Of a stretch of DNA of 64,000 nucleotides, positions 19,020 through 28,916 are shown in pieces (the first letter of the stretch is position 1; every line of letters begins with the position of its first letter). The DNA lies in NCBI RefSeq assembly GCF_900156655.1, contig NZ_FTOG01000009.1:1-64000 (forward strand), read 5' to 3'. The position numbers and the translations under genes were made by a program. The DNA comes from Rhodobacter aestuarii. Lineage in GTDB: Bacteria; Pseudomonadota; Alphaproteobacteria; Rhodobacterales; Rhodobacteraceae. The notes under the pieces were generated by a model. The model made no database searches. It saw only the letters and a program-made list of their open reading frames with translations, and was not told where the DNA came from.

Positions 19020-20366
19020 ATGTTCGACAAGATCCTGATCGCCAACCGGGGCGAGATCGCGCTGCGCGTGATCCGAGCCGCCCGCGAGATGGGGATCGCC
19101 TCGGTCGCGGTGCATTCCGTCGCGGACGCCGATGCGATGCATGTCCGCATGGCTGATGAAAGCGTCTGCATCGGGCCGAACCCGTCGTCGGAAAGCTATC
19201 TGTCGATCCCGGCGATTGTGGCGGCCTGTGAAATCACCGGCGCGCAAGCGATTCACCCCGGCTACGGCTTCCTTTCGGAAAACGCGACCTTCGTGCAGGT
19301 GCTTGAAGATCACGGCATCGCCTTCATCGGCCCCAAGGCGGAGCATATCCGCATCATGGGCGATAAGATCACCGCGAAAGACACGGCCAAGAAACTGGGT
19401 ATTCCGGTTGTGCCGGGCTCGGATGGCGGTGTGCCCGATGTCGAGGCCGCGAAGAAAGTTGCCGCCGAGATTGGCTATCCGGTGATCATCAAAGCCACCG
19501 CGGGTGGTGGCGGGCGCGGCATGAAAGTCGCGCTCAACGCCGATGAGATCGAGATCGCCTTCCGCACAGCGCGCTCGGAAGCGAAAGCCGCCTTCGGCAA
19601 TGACGAGGTTTACATGGAGAAATATCTCCAAAAACCGCGTCACATCGAGGTGCAGGTCTTTGGCGATGGCCGTGGCCGCGCGGTGCATTTGGGCGAGCGC
19701 GATTGCTCGCTGCAACGCCGCCACCAAAAGGTGTTTGAAGAGGCCCCCGGCCCTTGCATCACCCCCGAACAGCGCGACCGGATCGGCATGATCTGCGCCA
19801 ATGCGATGGGCGAGCTCGGCTATTCGGGCGCGGGCACGATCGAATTCCTGTTCGAAGATGGCGAGTTCTACTTCATCGAGATGAACACCCGTTTGCAGGT
19901 GGAACATCCGGTGACCGAGGGCATCTTTGGCGTGGACCTCGTGCGCGAGCAAATCCGCGTCGCGGCGGGCGAGGAAATGAGCTTCCGTCAAGAAGACCTG
20001 CAAATCCGCGGCCATGCGATTGAAGTGCGGATCAACGCGGAGCGGCTGCCGAATTTCGCGCCCTGCCCCGGCAAGATCACGCAATACCATGCCCCCGGCG
20101 GGCTGGGCGTGCGGATCGATTCGGCGTTGTATGACGGCTATAAAATCCCGCCCTATTACGACAGCTTGATCGGCAAGCTGATCGTGCATGGGCTTGATCG
20201 GCAAGAGGCTTTGGCGCGGCTCAACCGGGCCTTGGGCGAGCTGATCGTGGATGGCGTGGACACCACGATCCCGCTGTTCCGCCAGCTTCTGGAAGAGCCC
20301 GATATTCAGGGCGGCGACTACTCGATCCACTGGCTCGAGAAATGGCTCGCCCGCACCTACGGCTAA
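19020..20366 (+). CDS. accC: Biotin carboxylase subunit of acetyl-CoA carboxylase
   Basis: A 448-aa ATP-grasp enzyme that carboxylates biotin on AccB with bicarbonate and ATP, the first half of acetyl-CoA carboxylase. It starts [21 protein letters not shown] and shows [61 protein letters not shown] and a C-terminal biotin carboxylase domain. Length is normal. It forms an operon with accB and ends at a strong terminator. Confidence 0.97.
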   Translation: MFDKILIANRGEIALRVIRAAREMGIASVAVHSVADADAMHVRMADESVCIGPNPSSESYLSIPAIVAACEITGAQAIHPGYGFLSENATFVQVLEDHGIAFIGPKAEHIRIMGDKITAKDTAKKLGIPVVPGSDGGVPDVEAAKKVAAEIGYPVIIKATAGGGGRGMKVALNADEIEIAFRTARSEAKAAFGNDEVYMEKYLQKPRHIEVQVFGDGRGRAVHLGERDCSLQRRHQKVFEEAPGPCITPEQRDRIGMICANAMGELGYSGAGTIEFLFEDGEFYFIEMNTRLQVEHPVTEGIFGVDLVREQIRVAAGEEMSFRQEDLQIRGHAIEVRINAERLPNFAPCPGKITQYHAPGGLGVRIDSALYDGYKIPPYYDSLIGKLIVHGLDRQEALARLNRALGELIVDGVDTTIPLFRQLLEEPDIQGGDYSIHWLEKWLARTYG

Positions 20367-20372
20367 CGAAAG

Positions 20373-20395
20373 CGCCCCCGAAAGGGGGCGTTTTT
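20373..20395 (+). terminator. Rho-independent terminator after accC
   Basis: A perfect 7-bp CGCCCCC/GGGGGCG stem capped by a GAAA tetraloop and followed by TTTTT, seven bases after the accC stop. It abuts the convergent methyltransferase stop and may terminate from both sides. Confidence 0.9.
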
Positions 20396-20396
20396 C

Positions 20397-21104
20397 TTAG
20401 GCTCTCGGGCGCAGATACGCTGTGCCGCGGCGCTTCGTTTCGGGGCGGTAATAATCAAAGACCGGCCCGCGCTTGCCCTGCGGCACCAGTTCCCAATCGG
20501 CCCATTCCACGGTGTAGCCCAAGACATCGGCCATCGCCTCCAGCGCCGTCACACTCGGGATGCCGATCAGCGCCTTTTCCTGTCCCTCGGTCTGCGGCAG
20601 CGCATTGAGGTCTTTCGATGGGTCTTCGCGGATCAGCATGATCACCTGACCGGGGCGCAGCGCAAATTCACTATCAATCACGATCAGCTTCGGCTTGAAC
20701 CGGGTCACCAACTGCAGCAGCCGGAAATGGTCCATGATGTGATAGAAAATACCCAAAACCCCAATCACATCATAGGCTTCGCCAGCCTTTAGCTCGGCTT
20801 CCAGCCCCTCGAAAATATCGCCGACGCGCAGATCAACACGATCCTTCGCCAACCCTTCGGGAAACTGCTGAAAGCGCTCCACCAGATGCGGGCGGCCCTC
20901 GATCCCCACCACCTCGCGCGCGCCCGCAGAGGCAAAAGCGTAAGACCAGCGCCCGTCATGGGCGGCAAGGTCCAGAACACGTGCGCCTTGCAACTCTTTG
21001 CGGATTGGTTCGATCAGGTAATCATGGCGCAGATTGAGCCGCTTAATCCCCGGCTTATCTTCGGCGTAACGGTCGAGACCCTGAAGAAAATTGAAAAATC
21101 CCAT
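20397..21104 (-). CDS. SAM-dependent methyltransferase (class I), substrate unknown
   Basis: A 235-aa soluble protein with a Rossmann methyltransferase core: motif I VLDLAAHDGRWSYAFASAGA (about residues 43-62), then VVGIEGRP and VGDIFEG. The central YDVIGVLGIFYHIMDHFRLLQ resembles tRNA U34 (CmoA/CmoB-like) and small-molecule methyltransferases, but I cannot name the substrate. It is divergent from aat (starts about 65 bp apart) and convergent with accC. Confidence 0.8.
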   Translation of the reverse strand: MGFFNFLQGLDRYAEDKPGIKRLNLRHDYLIEPIRKELQGARVLDLAAHDGRWSYAFASAGAREVVGIEGRPHLVERFQQFPEGLAKDRVDLRVGDIFEGLEAELKAGEAYDVIGVLGIFYHIMDHFRLLQLVTRFKPKLIVIDSEFALRPGQVIMLIREDPSKDLNALPQTEGQEKALIGIPSVTALEAMADVLGYTVEWADWELVPQGKRGPVFDYYRPETKRRGTAYLRPRA

Positions 21105-21168
21105 GGTATTGCCGCTTTTTCCTGTCTATTTCGGGAAGACTAGGGGCAACAGTGGCAATTGGCAACAA

Positions 21169-21807
21169 ATGGCGGTGAAGCTCAGCCCAGACCTTCTGAT
21201 CTCGGCCTATGCGCAGGGCATTTTTCCGATGGCGGCCGCGCGCGACGCGACCGAGTTGCATTGGTTTGAGCCGCGCCTGCGTGGGATCATTCCCTTGAAC
21301 AATCTCCACATTTCACGCTCGCTGGCCCGCGAAATGCGCCAGATGCCTTATACAATTCGCACCGACACCGCCTTTCGCGCCGTGGTGGAAGGGTGCGCGG
21401 AGCGCGACGAAACTTGGATCAACGACGCGCTGTTTGAGCTTTATGACGCGCTACACGCGATGGGCGCGGCCCATGCGCTTGAGGTGTGGGAGGGCGAAAC
21501 GCTCGTGGGCGGCATTTTCGGCGTCACCTTGGGCGGGGCCTTCTTTGGTGAAAGCATGTTCTCGCGCCGCCGCAGCGCCTCAAAAATCGCGCTCGCCTAT
21601 ACGGTGGACCGGCTGCTTCGCGCAGGCTTTGTGCTGTTTGATACGCAATATCTGACGCCGCATCTCAAAAGCATGGGCGGGGTGGAAATCCCCCGGGCGA
21701 TCTATCGCCAGCGGTTGGCAGAGGCACTGGCGGTGACAGCGGATTTCACCGCGCCCGAGATCCCCGATGTTCAGTCAATCTTGCAGCGCAGAACCCAAAC
21801 ATCGTAG
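21169..21807 (+). CDS. aat: Leucyl/phenylalanyl-tRNA-protein transferase
   Basis: A 212-aa cytosolic enzyme that adds Leu or Phe to N-terminal Lys/Arg of proteins, creating N-degrons for ClpS/ClpAP. Hallmarks are LLISAYAQGIFPMA, ELHWFEPRLRGIIPL, TWINDALFELY, GGIFGVTLGGAFFGESMFSRR and FDTQYLTPHLKSMGG. I start at MAVKLSPDLL (21169); the in-frame ORF reaches 21091 but that extension lies in the divergent promoter region. The last 37 bases overlap the convergent DUF2155 gene. Confidence 0.94.
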   Translation: MAVKLSPDLLISAYAQGIFPMAAARDATELHWFEPRLRGIIPLNNLHISRSLAREMRQMPYTIRTDTAFRAVVEGCAERDETWINDALFELYDALHAMGAAHALEVWEGETLVGGIFGVTLGGAFFGESMFSRRRSASKIALAYTVDRLLRAGFVLFDTQYLTPHLKSMGGVEIPRAIYRQRLAEALAVTADFTAPEIPDVQSILQRRTQTS

Positions 21808-22139
21808 CGCTGATGATCCAGCGCCGAAAGTGCCGGGTTTTGCGCGATCATCCAGCCCTGAAACACCACCTCATCAACCGAACGGTCGGTGATTTCCAAG
21901 TAGGCATAGGCGTTTGAGGCCGGGTCTTCTGCCGGGTAACGGCATTGCACCAAGCGCACCGACAGCGAGCCGTAATCGACCGTATCCCCCACTGAGAGCG
22001 TGATATCGCTCGCCGCAGCGGCGATTTTATCCAACCCGCGCAGATAGGCGCCGGGCGCATCGGCCAAGCCCTCGGGCGCCTCTTGCGCGCAAAGCGCAGA
22101 GCCCGAAAGAACAATCGCCATCAAGGCCTTGCGGATCAT
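21771..22139 (-). CDS. DUF2155 family periplasmic protein
   Basis: A 122-aa exported protein with a short signal peptide (cut near residue 18, LCA). The rest fits DUF2155: a beta-rich domain with LRGLDKIAAAASDITLSVGDTVDYGSL, RYPAEDPASNAYAYLEI, and a C-terminal VFQGWMIAQNPALSALDHQRYDVWVL. Function is unknown. It overlaps the mlaD stop by 4 nt, so it is the third gene of the NDUFA12-mlaD-DUF2155 operon, and it overlaps aat tail to tail. Confidence 0.87.
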   Translation of the reverse strand: MIRKALMAIVLSGSALCAQEAPEGLADAPGAYLRGLDKIAAAASDITLSVGDTVDYGSLSVRLVQCRYPAEDPASNAYAYLEITDRSVDEVVFQGWMIAQNPALSALDHQRYDVWVLRCKID

Positions 22140-22591
22140 TGGCTGTCCTCCGAGCCGCCGCCCGCAAATTTCATCAGCAGCCCGAGCGTCGAGACCGCGC
22201 CCTGCGTGTCGATCACCTCTTCGCCGGGGCCAAGGTTGATCAAGCTACCACCGGGCAGGATTTCGACGAAAGCGCCGCCCAAAAGCCCCTCAGAAGCAAC
22301 GATCACTTGGGAATCATCCGGGATCTCGATCCCGTCTTGCACGCTAAAGGTGGTGTCGGCAAAAAACGTCTGGGTGTTAAGCGCGATATCGGTGACCGTG
22401 CCGATCTTGACGCCCGCCATCCGCACATCGGTGCCAAGGCTCACCCCTTCCACCGAGCGGAAAGAGGCTTTCAGCGGATAACTCCCCGCCCCGGTCGAGA
22501 GCCCATGCCCCTGCCCGGCCCAAAGAAAAAAGCCGACCGCAACGGCCAAAACAGCCGCACCGGTCAGCACTTCGACGCGATTCTCGCTCAT
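22136..22591 (-). CDS. mlaD: MlaD, outer-membrane lipid asymmetry MCE-domain protein
   Basis: A 151-aa protein with one N-terminal membrane anchor (about residues 9-27) and a periplasmic MCE domain (about 38-118) including SFRSVEGVSLGTDVRMAGVKIG and GLLGGAFVEILPGG. In the Mla system MlaD hexamers ferry phospholipid between the MlaFEB complex and MlaC. The other mla genes are not nearby. Stop overlaps the DUF2155 start (ATGA). Confidence 0.9.
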   Translation of the reverse strand: MSENRVEVLTGAAVLAVAVGFFLWAGQGHGLSTGAGSYPLKASFRSVEGVSLGTDVRMAGVKIGTVTDIALNTQTFFADTTFSVQDGIEIPDDSQVIVASEGLLGGAFVEILPGGSLINLGPGEEVIDTQGAVSTLGLLMKFAGGGSEDSQ

Positions 22592-22612
22592 CTTAAAGAT
22601 CCTGTTGCCGGA

Positions 22613-22987
22613 TCACTCCGGCTGCCATGCCTCATAGTCGCGGCGCTCCACCGGCGCGGCGCGGCGCAGCGACCCCGGTGGAATATAGGCCGAGGCCAAA
22701 CCCGTTTGGTTTTCTTGGTGGGGCAGTTCCCACCCCTTATGCGCCAAGGGCTTGGTGGTCGGCGGCTCGTCCCAGGTGTGGTGCATCCAGCCATGCCAAT
22801 CCGGCGGAATGCGGCTGGCTTGGCATTCGCCATTGTAGATGACCCAGCGGCGCTTGCCGTCTTTGCTTTGGAAATAGCGGTTGCCTTCGGCATCTTCCCC
22901 GACCTTCACGCCGTTGCGGGCGGTATAGATCTGGGTGCCAAGGGTCTGGTCGTTCCACCAGGTCAGCAGGCGCAGCAGGAATTTCAT
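22613..22987 (-). CDS. NADH:ubiquinone oxidoreductase accessory subunit (NDUFA12/B17.2-like)
   Basis: A 124-aa soluble protein of the NDUFA12 family, an alphaproteobacterial and mitochondrial complex I accessory subunit. Typical parts are [58 protein letters not shown], and [24 protein letters not shown]. It sits away from the nuo cluster, as is usual. The start [11 protein letters not shown] at 22987 is preceded by GGGAGAGACG. It leads the mlaD/DUF2155 operon. Confidence 0.93.
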   Translation of the reverse strand: MKFLLRLLTWWNDQTLGTQIYTARNGVKVGEDAEGNRYFQSKDGKRRWVIYNGECQASRIPPDWHGWMHHTWDEPPTTKPLAHKGWELPHQENQTGLASAYIPPGSLRRAAPVERRDYEAWQPE

Positions 22988-23057
22988 CGTCTCTCTCCCA
23001 GCATTTGCCCCCTTATAGCGGGTGCGACAATTACGTCCAGCCCCTCGCGCGGGCGGC

Positions 23058-23087
23058 AAAAACAAAGGGCGGGTTTCCCCGCCCTTT
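23058..23087 (-). terminator. Rho-independent terminator after clpX
   Basis: A perfect 10-bp stem (AAAGGGCGGG/CCCGCCCTTT, 23064-23087) is followed on the minus strand by GTTTTT. It lies 17 bp past the clpX stop. Confidence 0.85.
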
Positions 23088-23104
23088 TCCCCAAGCTTCG
23101 GGGC

Positions 23105-24376
23105 TTAACCAGCCGATTTCGGCTCTTTTTTCGCGTCGTCGGCGTAAATCAACAGCGGCTTGGCGCTGCCACCCACTTCGACGGCCTCTTCGTTGACCAC
23201 CACCTCTTGCACGTTTTCCATGCCGGGCAGTTCAAACATCGTGTCGAGCAGGATGTCTTCGAGGATCGAGCGCAGCCCCCGCGCCCCGGTTTTGCGTTGG
23301 ATCGCCCGCGCGGCAATCGCATTAAGCGCATCGGGGGTGAAGGTCAGCTTCACGTCTTCAATCTCGAAGAGACGTTGGTATTGCTTGACCAAAGCGTTTT
23401 TCGGCTCGGTCAAAATCGTCACCAGTGCCGCTTCATCAAGGTCTTCCAGCGTCGCAATCACCGGCAGACGGCCAACGAATTCCGGGATCAGGCCGAATTT
23501 CAGCAGATCTTCCGGTTCGAGCTCTTTGAACAGCTCGCCCGCACCACGCGATTCCGGATCTTTCACATCCGCGCCAAAGCCCATCGCCGAGCCTTTGCCG
23601 CGTTGCGCGATGATTCGATCCAAGCCAGCGAAAGCGCCGCCGCAGATAAACAGGATGTTGGTCGTATCCACTTGCAGGAATTCCTGCTGCGGATGCTTGC
23701 GGCCCCCTTGCGGCGGCACCGAAGCGACCGTGCCTTCCATGATCTTGAGAAGGGCCTGCTGCACGCCCTCGCCCGACACGTCGCGGGTGATCGAGGGGTT
23801 GTCCGACTTGCGGGTGATCTTATCGACCTCGTCGATATACACGATGCCGCGCTGCGCCCGCTCGACGTTATATTCCGACGCCTGCAGAAGCTTGAGGATG
23901 ATGTTTTCCACATCCTCGCCCACGTAACCCGCTTCGGTCAGCGTGGTGGCATCGGCCATCGTGAAGGGCACATCCAGAATACGCGCCAGCGTTTGCGCCA
24001 GAAGCGTTTTACCGCAGCCCGTCGGGCCGATCAGCAGAATGTTCGATTTCGCCAGTTCCACATCCTGCTTGGAGGCGTGGTTGAGACGCTTGTAGTGGTT
24101 GTGCACGGCCACGGCGAGCACGCGCTTGGCATGCATTTGGCCGATCACGTAATCATCAAGCACTTTGGCAATGTCGCGCGGGGTCGGCACGCCATCGGTG
24201 GCCTTCAGGCCGGTGGTTTTCGTCTCCTCGCGGATGATGTCCATACACAGTTCGACACATTCGTCGCAGATGAACACCGTCGGGCCGGCGATGAGTTTGC
24301 GCACCTCATGCTGGCTCTTGCCGCAGAACGAGCAGTAGAGCGTGTTCTTGCTGTCGGAGCCTTGATTGTTCGCCAT
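23105..24376 (-). CDS. clpX: ClpX, ATPase subunit of the ClpXP protease
   Basis: A 423-aa AAA+ unfoldase. The N-terminal zinc domain has C15, C18, C37 and C40; Walker A is GPTGCGKT (117-124); Walker B is GIVYIDEVD (about 178-185). The pore region and sensor segments ([27 protein letters not shown]) are intact. The length equals that of E. coli ClpX. I chose the ATG at 24376 because GAGG lies 6 nt upstream. It follows clpP on the same strand. Confidence 0.97.
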   Translation of the reverse strand: MANNQGSDSKNTLYCSFCGKSQHEVRKLIAGPTVFICDECVELCMDIIREETKTTGLKATDGVPTPRDIAKVLDDYVIGQMHAKRVLAVAVHNHYKRLNHASKQDVELAKSNILLIGPTGCGKTLLAQTLARILDVPFTMADATTLTEAGYVGEDVENIILKLLQASEYNVERAQRGIVYIDEVDKITRKSDNPSITRDVSGEGVQQALLKIMEGTVASVPPQGGRKHPQQEFLQVDTTNILFICGGAFAGLDRIIAQRGKGSAMGFGADVKDPESRGAGELFKELEPEDLLKFGLIPEFVGRLPVIATLEDLDEAALVTILTEPKNALVKQYQRLFEIEDVKLTFTPDALNAIAARAIQRKTGARGLRSILEDILLDTMFELPGMENVQEVVVNEEAVEVGGSAKPLLIYADDAKKEPKSAG

Positions 24377-24410
24377 CGTCATCCTCAAAATGCCCCCAAG
24401 GGGCTGTGGT

Positions 24411-24438
24411 GGGCTGTCCTTAAAGTCTAGGGCAGCCC
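24411..24438 (-). promoter_or_regulatory. clpP-clpX intercistronic hairpin
   Basis: A 10-bp stem GGGCTGTCCT/AGGGCAGCCC (one G-T pair) with an 8-nt loop, in the 117-bp gap between clpP and clpX. No long T-run follows, so partial termination or RNA processing is more likely than full termination. Confidence 0.5.
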
Positions 24439-24493
24439 CACGTTGTTCTCAATCGTAAATTCCCCACTCCGGTTAAGGCGGGTCATCCTACTG

Positions 24494-25123
24494 TTACTTT
24501 TCGCCATCCAAGCCTGGGCGGGCGGCGAGAATTTCATCAATGTGGCCCCATTCCAGCGCCTCTTCGGGCGACATGAAGCGGTCACGTTCCAGAGCCTCAC
24601 CCACTTCTTCCATCGTGCGGCCGGTGTGCTTCACGTAGATTTCGTAGAGACGTTGGCGAATCTTTTCGGTTTCGCGCGCATGGATCATGATATCGGTCGC
24701 CTGACCTTGGAACCCGCCGGACGGCTGGTGCACCATGATCCGCGAATTCGGCAGCGAGAAGCGCATGCCCTTTTCGCCCGCGCAAGAAATCACCGAGCCC
24801 ATCGAAGCGGCTTGGCCAATCACCAGCGTCGACACTTTCGGGCGGATGTATTGCATCGTGTCATAGATCGCGAGACCCGAGGTCACAACGCCGCCGGGGC
24901 TGTTGATATACATCGAAATCTCTTTCGACGGGTTCTCGGCCTCAAGGAACAAAAGCTGCGCGCAGATCAGGCTCGACATGCCATCATGGAACGGGCCCGC
25001 AAGGAAGATGATCCGTTCCTTGAGCAGTCGCGAGAAGATGTCATAGGCCCGCTCGCCGCGCGAGGTTTGCTCGACCACCATCGGCACGAGCGTGTTCATG
25101 TAAAGGTCGACCGGATCTTTCAT
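24494..25123 (-). CDS. clpP: ClpP, proteolytic subunit of Clp proteases
   Basis: A 209-aa serine peptidase that forms the barrel used by ClpX and ClpA. The catalytic triad is S107 (GQAASMGS), H132 (MVHQPSGG) and probably D181 ([11 protein letters not shown]). Other marks are [28 protein letters not shown] and HTGRTMEEV. Full length. It is the upstream gene of the clpP-clpX pair and divergent from the periplasmic sensor protein; its promoter should lie in 25124-25342. Confidence 0.97.
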   Translation of the reverse strand: MKDPVDLYMNTLVPMVVEQTSRGERAYDIFSRLLKERIIFLAGPFHDGMSSLICAQLLFLEAENPSKEISMYINSPGGVVTSGLAIYDTMQYIRPKVSTLVIGQAASMGSVISCAGEKGMRFSLPNSRIMVHQPSGGFQGQATDIMIHARETEKIRQRLYEIYVKHTGRTMEEVGEALERDRFMSPEEALEWGHIDEILAARPGLDGEK

Positions 25124-25342
25124 CTGCTGCCTCTCCTGATAATGCTCGCACAGCTTTAGCGCGAGATACTTACCTGAGTCTTAGTGTTGCCACGCCCACC
25201 CTGCAAGGGCGGCCACAGGAAAAGCGCATCCGCTCCCCCGCTTTGGAATGATTCTTGGCGATTCACGGCCCGTAAAGAGTTGCTGGCTAGTCTGTGCGAC
25301 AATTCTACACGGGGAATCCGTTCCCCAAACCGGAGCAACTGC

Positions 25343-25912
25343 ATGAAGACCCGTCTCTTCTCCCTTGCGCTGATCCTTGTGGCGGCGCCCGTACTGGCCG
25401 AAGATTTTTCGGCGCAGGTCGCGGCCACCGTCGAAAAAGACCTTCGCGGCTGGGCCAAAGATCCCGCTTTGATTGAGGCCGTCAAAGCCGCCAATGCCGA
25501 ACGCGGGGATATTCCGCAAGAAGAGATCGACGCGCTCGACCAAACATGGCGCGCCGAGATTGACGGGGCAGAACAACCGATGATCGACGCGATTCTGGCG
25601 CTGCCGGTGTCACTATCGCTGCGCGATAAGGTGCATGCATCGCGTGGCCATATCTCCGAAATCTTTGTGATGGACAAAAATGGCCTCAACGTCGTGCAAG
25701 CCATGCCCACCTCAGACTTTTGGCAGGGCGATGAGGCGAAATTCCAAGAAACCTACCCGAAAGGTGCCGGTGCCGTGCATGTCAGCGAGGTGGAATTCGA
25801 TGAATCCACGCAGACTTATCAGGTGCAGGCCTCCTTTACCGTCAACGACCCTGAAACCGGCGCGCCCATCGGCGCCATGACCGTCGGCCTCAACGCCGAA
25901 ATGATCGAATAA
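25343..25912 (+). CDS. Periplasmic Cache/PDC-like sensor protein (free-standing)
   Basis: A 189-aa secreted protein (signal peptide cut after VLA, residue 19). The mature part has a long helix, then a Cache/PDC-like beta scaffold with ISEIFVMDKNGLNVVQAMPTSDFWQGDEAKFQETYPKG and an end TGAPIGAMTVGLNAEMIE. Those phrases are typical of ligand-sensing PDC domains normally fused to receptors or kinases; here the domain stands alone. The chemoreceptor gene starts 19 bp downstream, so a soluble sensor acting with that receptor is likely. The Cache call is from pattern only. Confidence 0.75.
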   Translation: MKTRLFSLALILVAAPVLAEDFSAQVAATVEKDLRGWAKDPALIEAVKAANAERGDIPQEEIDALDQTWRAEIDGAEQPMIDAILALPVSLSLRDKVHASRGHISEIFVMDKNGLNVVQAMPTSDFWQGDEAKFQETYPKGAGAVHVSEVEFDESTQTYQVQASFTVNDPETGAPIGAMTVGLNAEMIE

Positions 25913-25931
25913 CTAGTACATGAGGCCAGCG

Positions 25932-28544
25932 ATGAGCGCCAAATCGACCGGATCCGTCCCGTTCTTTAATTCCAGCTTCTTCCGAGCGGCCCTTCTGGTG
26001 CTGCTGTCGGCCTCGGCCATCGTGGTTGCGATGACCTGGCTCAACCTCCGTTCGACCACCGATATTGCGATGCACCAGTTGCAAGATCAGGCGCATGGGT
26101 CGAGCGAGATCATCATCAAGCAGCTTGTCGCGCCCGTGCGCTTCGGCGATGGCGAGCGAATCTCGAATATCTTCACTTCGGTGATCGACGATCCCTCCAA
26201 CCCGGCGAACGGGATGATTGCCACCGATGCAGAAGGCAATGAACTCGCCAGCTACGTGATCCACGATTCCGATCTGGCACCGATGCACGCCTTGATCCAA
26301 GAATCGATCGCAACGGGAGAGGAAATCTTCTCAGACGATCACCTGACCAACGTCCATCCGGTCAAACTGCCCAATGGCACCACGGTGGGTTATTTCGCTT
26401 CGACCTGGTCGGATGACCCGACCGTCGCCGCGATTTCTGCCTCCATACGGCACAGCCTGATCGTGGCAATTTCGATTCTGGTCGTGGCGCTTGTCGCCAC
26501 CTCGCTCGTGTTCCGGTCGATGATCTCGACCCGTCTTGGTCGGATCACCAATGCCATGGCCTCTATCGCCGGGGGCGCGCTGCAAACCCAAGTGCCCGAG
26601 ACCAACGGCAAGGATGAAATCGGCAAAATCGCGCAATCGCTCGAATCGTTCCGCGAAAAACTCGCCAAGTCTGAGGAAGACAGCCGCGAGGGCTTGTTCC
26701 GCGGCGCGGCCTATAACTACTCCTCCGCGGCGATGATGCTGCTCGACGGCGAAGGCAATGTGAAAGCCACCAACCCCGCGTTGATGGCGCTTTTTGCCGA
26801 GAACATTGATGATTTCCGCTCCGTCAAACCGGATTTTGCCCCGGAAACACTGGTGGGCCGTCCCTTCACCTATTTCCACCGCGCAGGCTCCAAGCAGCAT
26901 ATGGCGCTGAATCCCGACAGAATGCCGATGTCGGGCGAGTTCCCGATTGGCAAAGGTTTTTACAGCCTGTCGATCAGCCTGATCCCGGATACCGATGGCT
27001 CTGTGCTCGGCTATGCGGTGGAGTGGAAAAATGTCACCGAAGAAAAACGCAACGCCGCCACCACCGAGGCGATCGACGCGACCCAGCTGCGGGTGGAATT
27101 CACCCCCGATGGCAAAATGACCGCTGCCAACGTCGCCATGTGCATGATGACGCAAATGGACGAAGCCGAGCTGATCGGGCAGGACTTCTCGCAAGGAATC
27201 ACCGTCGCCGCCACGGGCGAACCGGCCTTTGAGGTGATTGCGCGCGGCGAATCCGTGATTGGCCGCCTCAAAGTGGCACTGCCGATGGGCGAAGTGCTGC
27301 TTAACGGCGCCATGACCCCGGTGCGTGACCGCGCTGGCAAAATTCAGCGTGTCATTGGCATTGGCGCCGATGTGACCGATGTGGAAGCGCGCGAAACCCG
27401 TAGCCAAGCCGAACGCGAACGCGTCGTGGCCGAACAGCGCCGAGTCGTTGAGAAGCTGCGCGCCGCGCTCAATGCGCTGTCGAGTGGCGATCTGACGTAT
27501 AAAATCGCGGAAGCCTTCCCGGGCGACTACGAAACCCTGCGCCTCGACTTCAACGAAGCCACCGCGAAACTGCGCGATGCGATGCAGATCGTGATGGAAA
27601 ACTCGGAAACGATCCACACCGAGTCGGGCAGCATCTCGCGCGCCGCCGATGATCTGTCGCGTCGCACCGAACAACAGGCCGCCACGCTGGAAGAAACCGC
27701 CGCCGCGCTGAACGAACTCACCGCTTCGGTGAAATCGGCGGCCGAACGCACGCTCAAAGCCAATGACATGGTGACGAAAGCGCGCCGCAACACCGAAGAA
27801 AGCGGCCAAGTGGTGCGCGAAGCGGTGCAAGCGATGGGCGAGATTTCGGAAAGCTCGAACAAAATCTCCAAAATCACCTCGGTGATCGAGGAAATCTCGT
27901 TCCAAACCAACCTTCTGGCGCTGAACGCCGGGGTCGAGGCCGCCCGCGCGGGCGAGGCTGGGCGCGGCTTTGCCGTTGTCGCCTCGGAAGTGCGTGCGCT
28001 GGCGCAACGCTCCTCGGAAGCGGCGCGTGAAATTGCAGCGCTGATCTCTGACAGCTCGGCGCAGGTCAAACGCGGTGTGGATCTTGTGGGCCAAGCGGGC
28101 AATGCGCTTGAAGGCATTCAGGGCTCGGTCGGTTCGATCGTGACCTTCATGTCGGAAATCACCTCGGCCACCTCCGAACAATCGGCGGGCCTGAGCGAGG
28201 TGAACACCGCGATCACCCAGCTTGATCAGGTGACCCAGCACAATGCCGCGATGTTCGAAGAAACCTCGGCGGCCAGCCAATCGCTGGTGCGCGAGGCCGA
28301 TGGTCTGGCGATGACGATGGGCCGGTTCAACGTCGGGATGCCCGCGAACACGCCGAAAATGCCCGCGGCTGCGCCTGCTCCGGCCCCCGCAGCAGCGGCA
28401 GCCAAACCGGCGGCACCGCCTGCCCCGGCCAATAAGGCCCCGGCCCCGCCGCCGCCCGCACCGGCGCGCCGCGCTGGTGGCGGTGGCCTGACCGCTGTGG
28501 CGGTGAAATCCACCCCGGCTGAGGACAACTGGGAAGATTTCTAA
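25932..28544 (+). CDS. Methyl-accepting chemotaxis protein with PAS domains and CheR-tether-like C-terminus
   Basis: An 870-aa inner-membrane chemoreceptor. Order: TM1 (about 17-37), periplasmic ligand domain (38-172), TM2 (174-196), HAMP (198-250), PAS-like domain (258-370), second PAS-like domain (380-485), second HAMP-like segment (505-555) and the MCP signalling hairpin (560-795) with tip [25 protein letters not shown] at about 653-677. A Pro/Ala linker (803-848) and a short tail (849-865) end in NWEDF (866-870), which fits the CheR-binding pentapeptide (NWETF type). I use the ATG at 25932 with GAGG 6 nt upstream. Coupled to the sensor gene before it. Confidence 0.93.
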   Translation: MSAKSTGSVPFFNSSFFRAALLVLLSASAIVVAMTWLNLRSTTDIAMHQLQDQAHGSSEIIIKQLVAPVRFGDGERISNIFTSVIDDPSNPANGMIATDAEGNELASYVIHDSDLAPMHALIQESIATGEEIFSDDHLTNVHPVKLPNGTTVGYFASTWSDDPTVAAISASIRHSLIVAISILVVALVATSLVFRSMISTRLGRITNAMASIAGGALQTQVPETNGKDEIGKIAQSLESFREKLAKSEEDSREGLFRGAAYNYSSAAMMLLDGEGNVKATNPALMALFAENIDDFRSVKPDFAPETLVGRPFTYFHRAGSKQHMALNPDRMPMSGEFPIGKGFYSLSISLIPDTDGSVLGYAVEWKNVTEEKRNAATTEAIDATQLRVEFTPDGKMTAANVAMCMMTQMDEAELIGQDFSQGITVAATGEPAFEVIARGESVIGRLKVALPMGEVLLNGAMTPVRDRAGKIQRVIGIGADVTDVEARETRSQAERERVVAEQRRVVEKLRAALNALSSGDLTYKIAEAFPGDYETLRLDFNEATAKLRDAMQIVMENSETIHTESGSISRAADDLSRRTEQQAATLEETAAALNELTASVKSAAERTLKANDMVTKARRNTEESGQVVREAVQAMGEISESSNKISKITSVIEEISFQTNLLALNAGVEAARAGEAGRGFAVVASEVRALAQRSSEAAREIAALISDSSAQVKRGVDLVGQAGNALEGIQGSVGSIVTFMSEITSATSEQSAGLSEVNTAITQLDQVTQHNAAMFEETSAASQSLVREADGLAMTMGRFNVGMPANTPKMPAAAPAPAPAAAAAKPAAPPAPANKAPAPPPPAPARRAGGGGLTAVAVKSTPAEDNWEDF

Positions 28545-28550
28545 GCCGCG

Positions 28551-28907
28551 TCAGCTACCGCGATAGGTCGAATAGCCGTAAGGCGAGAGAAGTAGGGGCA
28601 CATGGTAATGTGCCCCTTCATCATTGATGCCAAAGCGAATGGGCACCACATCCAAAAACAGCGGCTCGGCCCCGCCTTGCCCGCTGCCGCGCAGGTAATC
28701 GCCCGCATGAAAGATCAGCTCATAGACCCCGCAGGCGAAGTCTTGGGCAGGCAAAATCGGTGTATCGGTGCGGCCATCGGCATTGCTGACCCGCTCGGCC
28801 AACACCTCGGCCCCGGTTTCCGTGATCCGGCTGAGCACGATGCGCAGCCCCGCCGCCGGGCAGCCCCGCGCCGTATCCAGCACATGCGTTGTCAGATATC
28901 CTGCCAT
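28551..28907 (-). CDS. uraH: 5-hydroxyisourate hydrolase
   Basis: A 118-aa transthyretin-related enzyme that hydrolyses 5-hydroxyisourate, the product of urate oxidation, to OHCU. Motifs: [15 protein letters not shown] at the start (catalytic His8), HAGDYL in the middle, and [21 protein letters not shown] at the C-terminus. The terminal YRGS tetrapeptide is diagnostic for HIU hydrolase rather than transthyretin. It is divergent from puuE-uraD, which carries out the next steps. Confidence 0.95.
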   Translation of the reverse strand: MAGYLTTHVLDTARGCPAAGLRIVLSRITETGAEVLAERVSNADGRTDTPILPAQDFACGVYELIFHAGDYLRGSGQGGAEPLFLDVVPIRFGINDEGAHYHVPLLLSPYGYSTYRGS

Positions 28908-28916
28908 TGGGTCTCC

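Noticed and set aside
22139-24430. 763-aa plus-strand open frame
   Set aside because: It is antisense to mlaD, the NDUFA12-like gene and clpX, which all show clear family motifs. It is rich in His/Arg/Gln as expected of a mirror frame in GC-rich DNA, and has no SD or domain.
26331-28280. 649-aa minus-strand open frame
   Set aside because: Mirror of the chemoreceptor gene; composition skewed to Gly/Arg/His/Phe and no recognisable domain.
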